Assembly (NCBI GenBank): GCA_945876155.1
Contig: CAMCMW010000128.1
Coordinates: forward strand, 1-5,644
Length of the DNA stretch: 5,644 nt
Reading direction: 5' to 3'
Source: an uncultured Ruminococcus sp.
GTDB lineage: Bacteria; Bacillota; Clostridia; Oscillospirales; Ruminococcaceae
Numbering within the stretch: the first letter of the stretch is position 1; every line of letters starts with the position of its first letter. The translations under genes were made by a program, and so were the position numbers. The notes under the pieces were generated by a model. The model did no database searches. It worked only from the letters and a program-made list of their open reading frames with translations, and had not been told where the DNA came from. Shown piece after piece: positions 5,291 through 5,644 of this stretch.

Positions 5291-5644
5291 ATACAAAACT
5301 CCTCTCCCAGAGACTCTCTCAGCATTTTCCTTGCTCTTGAAAGTCTCGCTCTTATCGCCTGGTCGCTTTTACCGCACATCTGAGCTATTTCCTTTGTGGT
5401 GTACCCCTCAAAGTAGTAAAGATGAACCGCAAGCCTGTATTTTTTCGGCAGTTCCATTACAGCATTATACACTGTTCTCTCGTCATCATTTCTGCATATC
5501 TGGGCAGCCTCTTCAAGGGGTACCGTCTTTTTCACCCTGAATGACTTCATTATGTCCTTGCACCGGTTTACAGTTACCCTCATAAGCCACGCTTTTTCGT
5601 GCTGTTCGTCGGTGAACTCCTGCGAAGAAGTGAAATACTTTATA
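5287..5644 (-). CDS. ECF-type RNA polymerase sigma factor (5' truncated by window)
   Basis: These are the last 118 residues of a sigma-70 family ECF sigma factor, which directs RNA polymerase to alternative promoters. The frame is open to the window edge: KYFTSSQEF...HEKAWLMRVTVNRCKD (2-30) is the end of region 2, so the ATG at 5583 is internal and not the start. After a short linker, region 4 begins around LPKKYRLAVHLYYFEGY (65-81), and the helix-turn-helix that reads the -35 element is YTTKEIAQMCGKSDQAIRARLSRARKML (81-108). The missing part should hold most of region 2, about 60 residues in a typical ECF. The stop codon overlaps the start of the membrane protein gene as ATGA, a common arrangement for a sigma factor and its membrane anti-sigma partner. 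The promoter lies outside the window. Target genes are unknown. Confidence 0.93.
   Translation of the reverse strand, partial: IKYFTSSQEFTDEQHEKAWLMRVTVNRCKDIMKSFRVKKTVPLEEAAQICRNDDERTVYNAVMELPKKYRLAVHLYYFEGYTTKEIAQMCGKSDQAIRARLSRARKMLRESLGEEFCI
5299..5308 (-). promoter_or_regulatory. Ribosome binding site inside the sigma gene that sets the downstream start
   Basis: On the minus strand GGGAGAGGAG (5308-5299) lies within the last sigma codons. It is eight bases from the ATG at 5290, only two from the TTG at 5296, and 14 from the ATG at 5284. This spacing favours 5290 as the start of the membrane protein and implies translational coupling to the sigma factor. Confidence 0.7.

Noticed and set aside
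5287..5583. A complete 98-residue sigma-like protein starting at 5583
   Set aside because: The same frame continues upstream to the window edge with recognisable sigma region 2 sequence (KAWLMRVTVN), so the ATG is internal.

Overview
The window looks like chromosomal DNA from a Gram-positive anaerobe of the class Clostridia, probably Ruminococcus or another Oscillospiraceae. This is inferred from moderate GC with AT-rich spacers, strong GGAGG-type ribosome binding sites, a half-transporter ABC exporter next to a cytidylate kinase-like gene, and a small ECF sigma gene translationally coupled to a one-pass membrane protein. No rRNA, tRNA or phylogenetic marker is present, so the genus is not secure.

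Layout. The left third is read rightward. It holds the 3' two thirds of an ABC exporter subunit (1-1266), then, 12 bases on, a cytidylate kinase-like protein (1279-1866); the two form the end of an operon. A convergent gap of 413 bp follows (1867-2279). It contains two tandem 20-nt hairpin units starting right after the kinase stop codon, a promoter-like site, a cluster of GGAATAAA motifs arranged as a long imperfect inverted repeat around an AT-rich core, and a bidirectional terminator at 2242-2276.

The right two thirds are read leftward. Nearest the window edge is the C-terminal part of an ECF-type sigma factor (5287-5644, cut by the edge). It overlaps by ATGA a membrane-anchored protein with a large cysteine-rich outer domain, probably its anti-sigma or sensor partner (4109-5290), and a strong hairpin terminator ends that operon. 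A separate single-gene unit encodes a divergent flagellin of 569 residues (2280-3989), with its own AT-rich promoter region containing a perfect T7A7-centred palindrome and a SigD-like -10 element.

How the genes relate. The sigma and membrane protein form an envelope-signalling pair. Nothing in the sequence shows that they control the flagellin. The most unusual non-coding signal is the pair of tandem hairpins at 1867-1906: they differ only at four positions, which are two compensatory base pairs in the stem, while the loop and linker are identical. That pattern points to selection for a folded nucleic acid.
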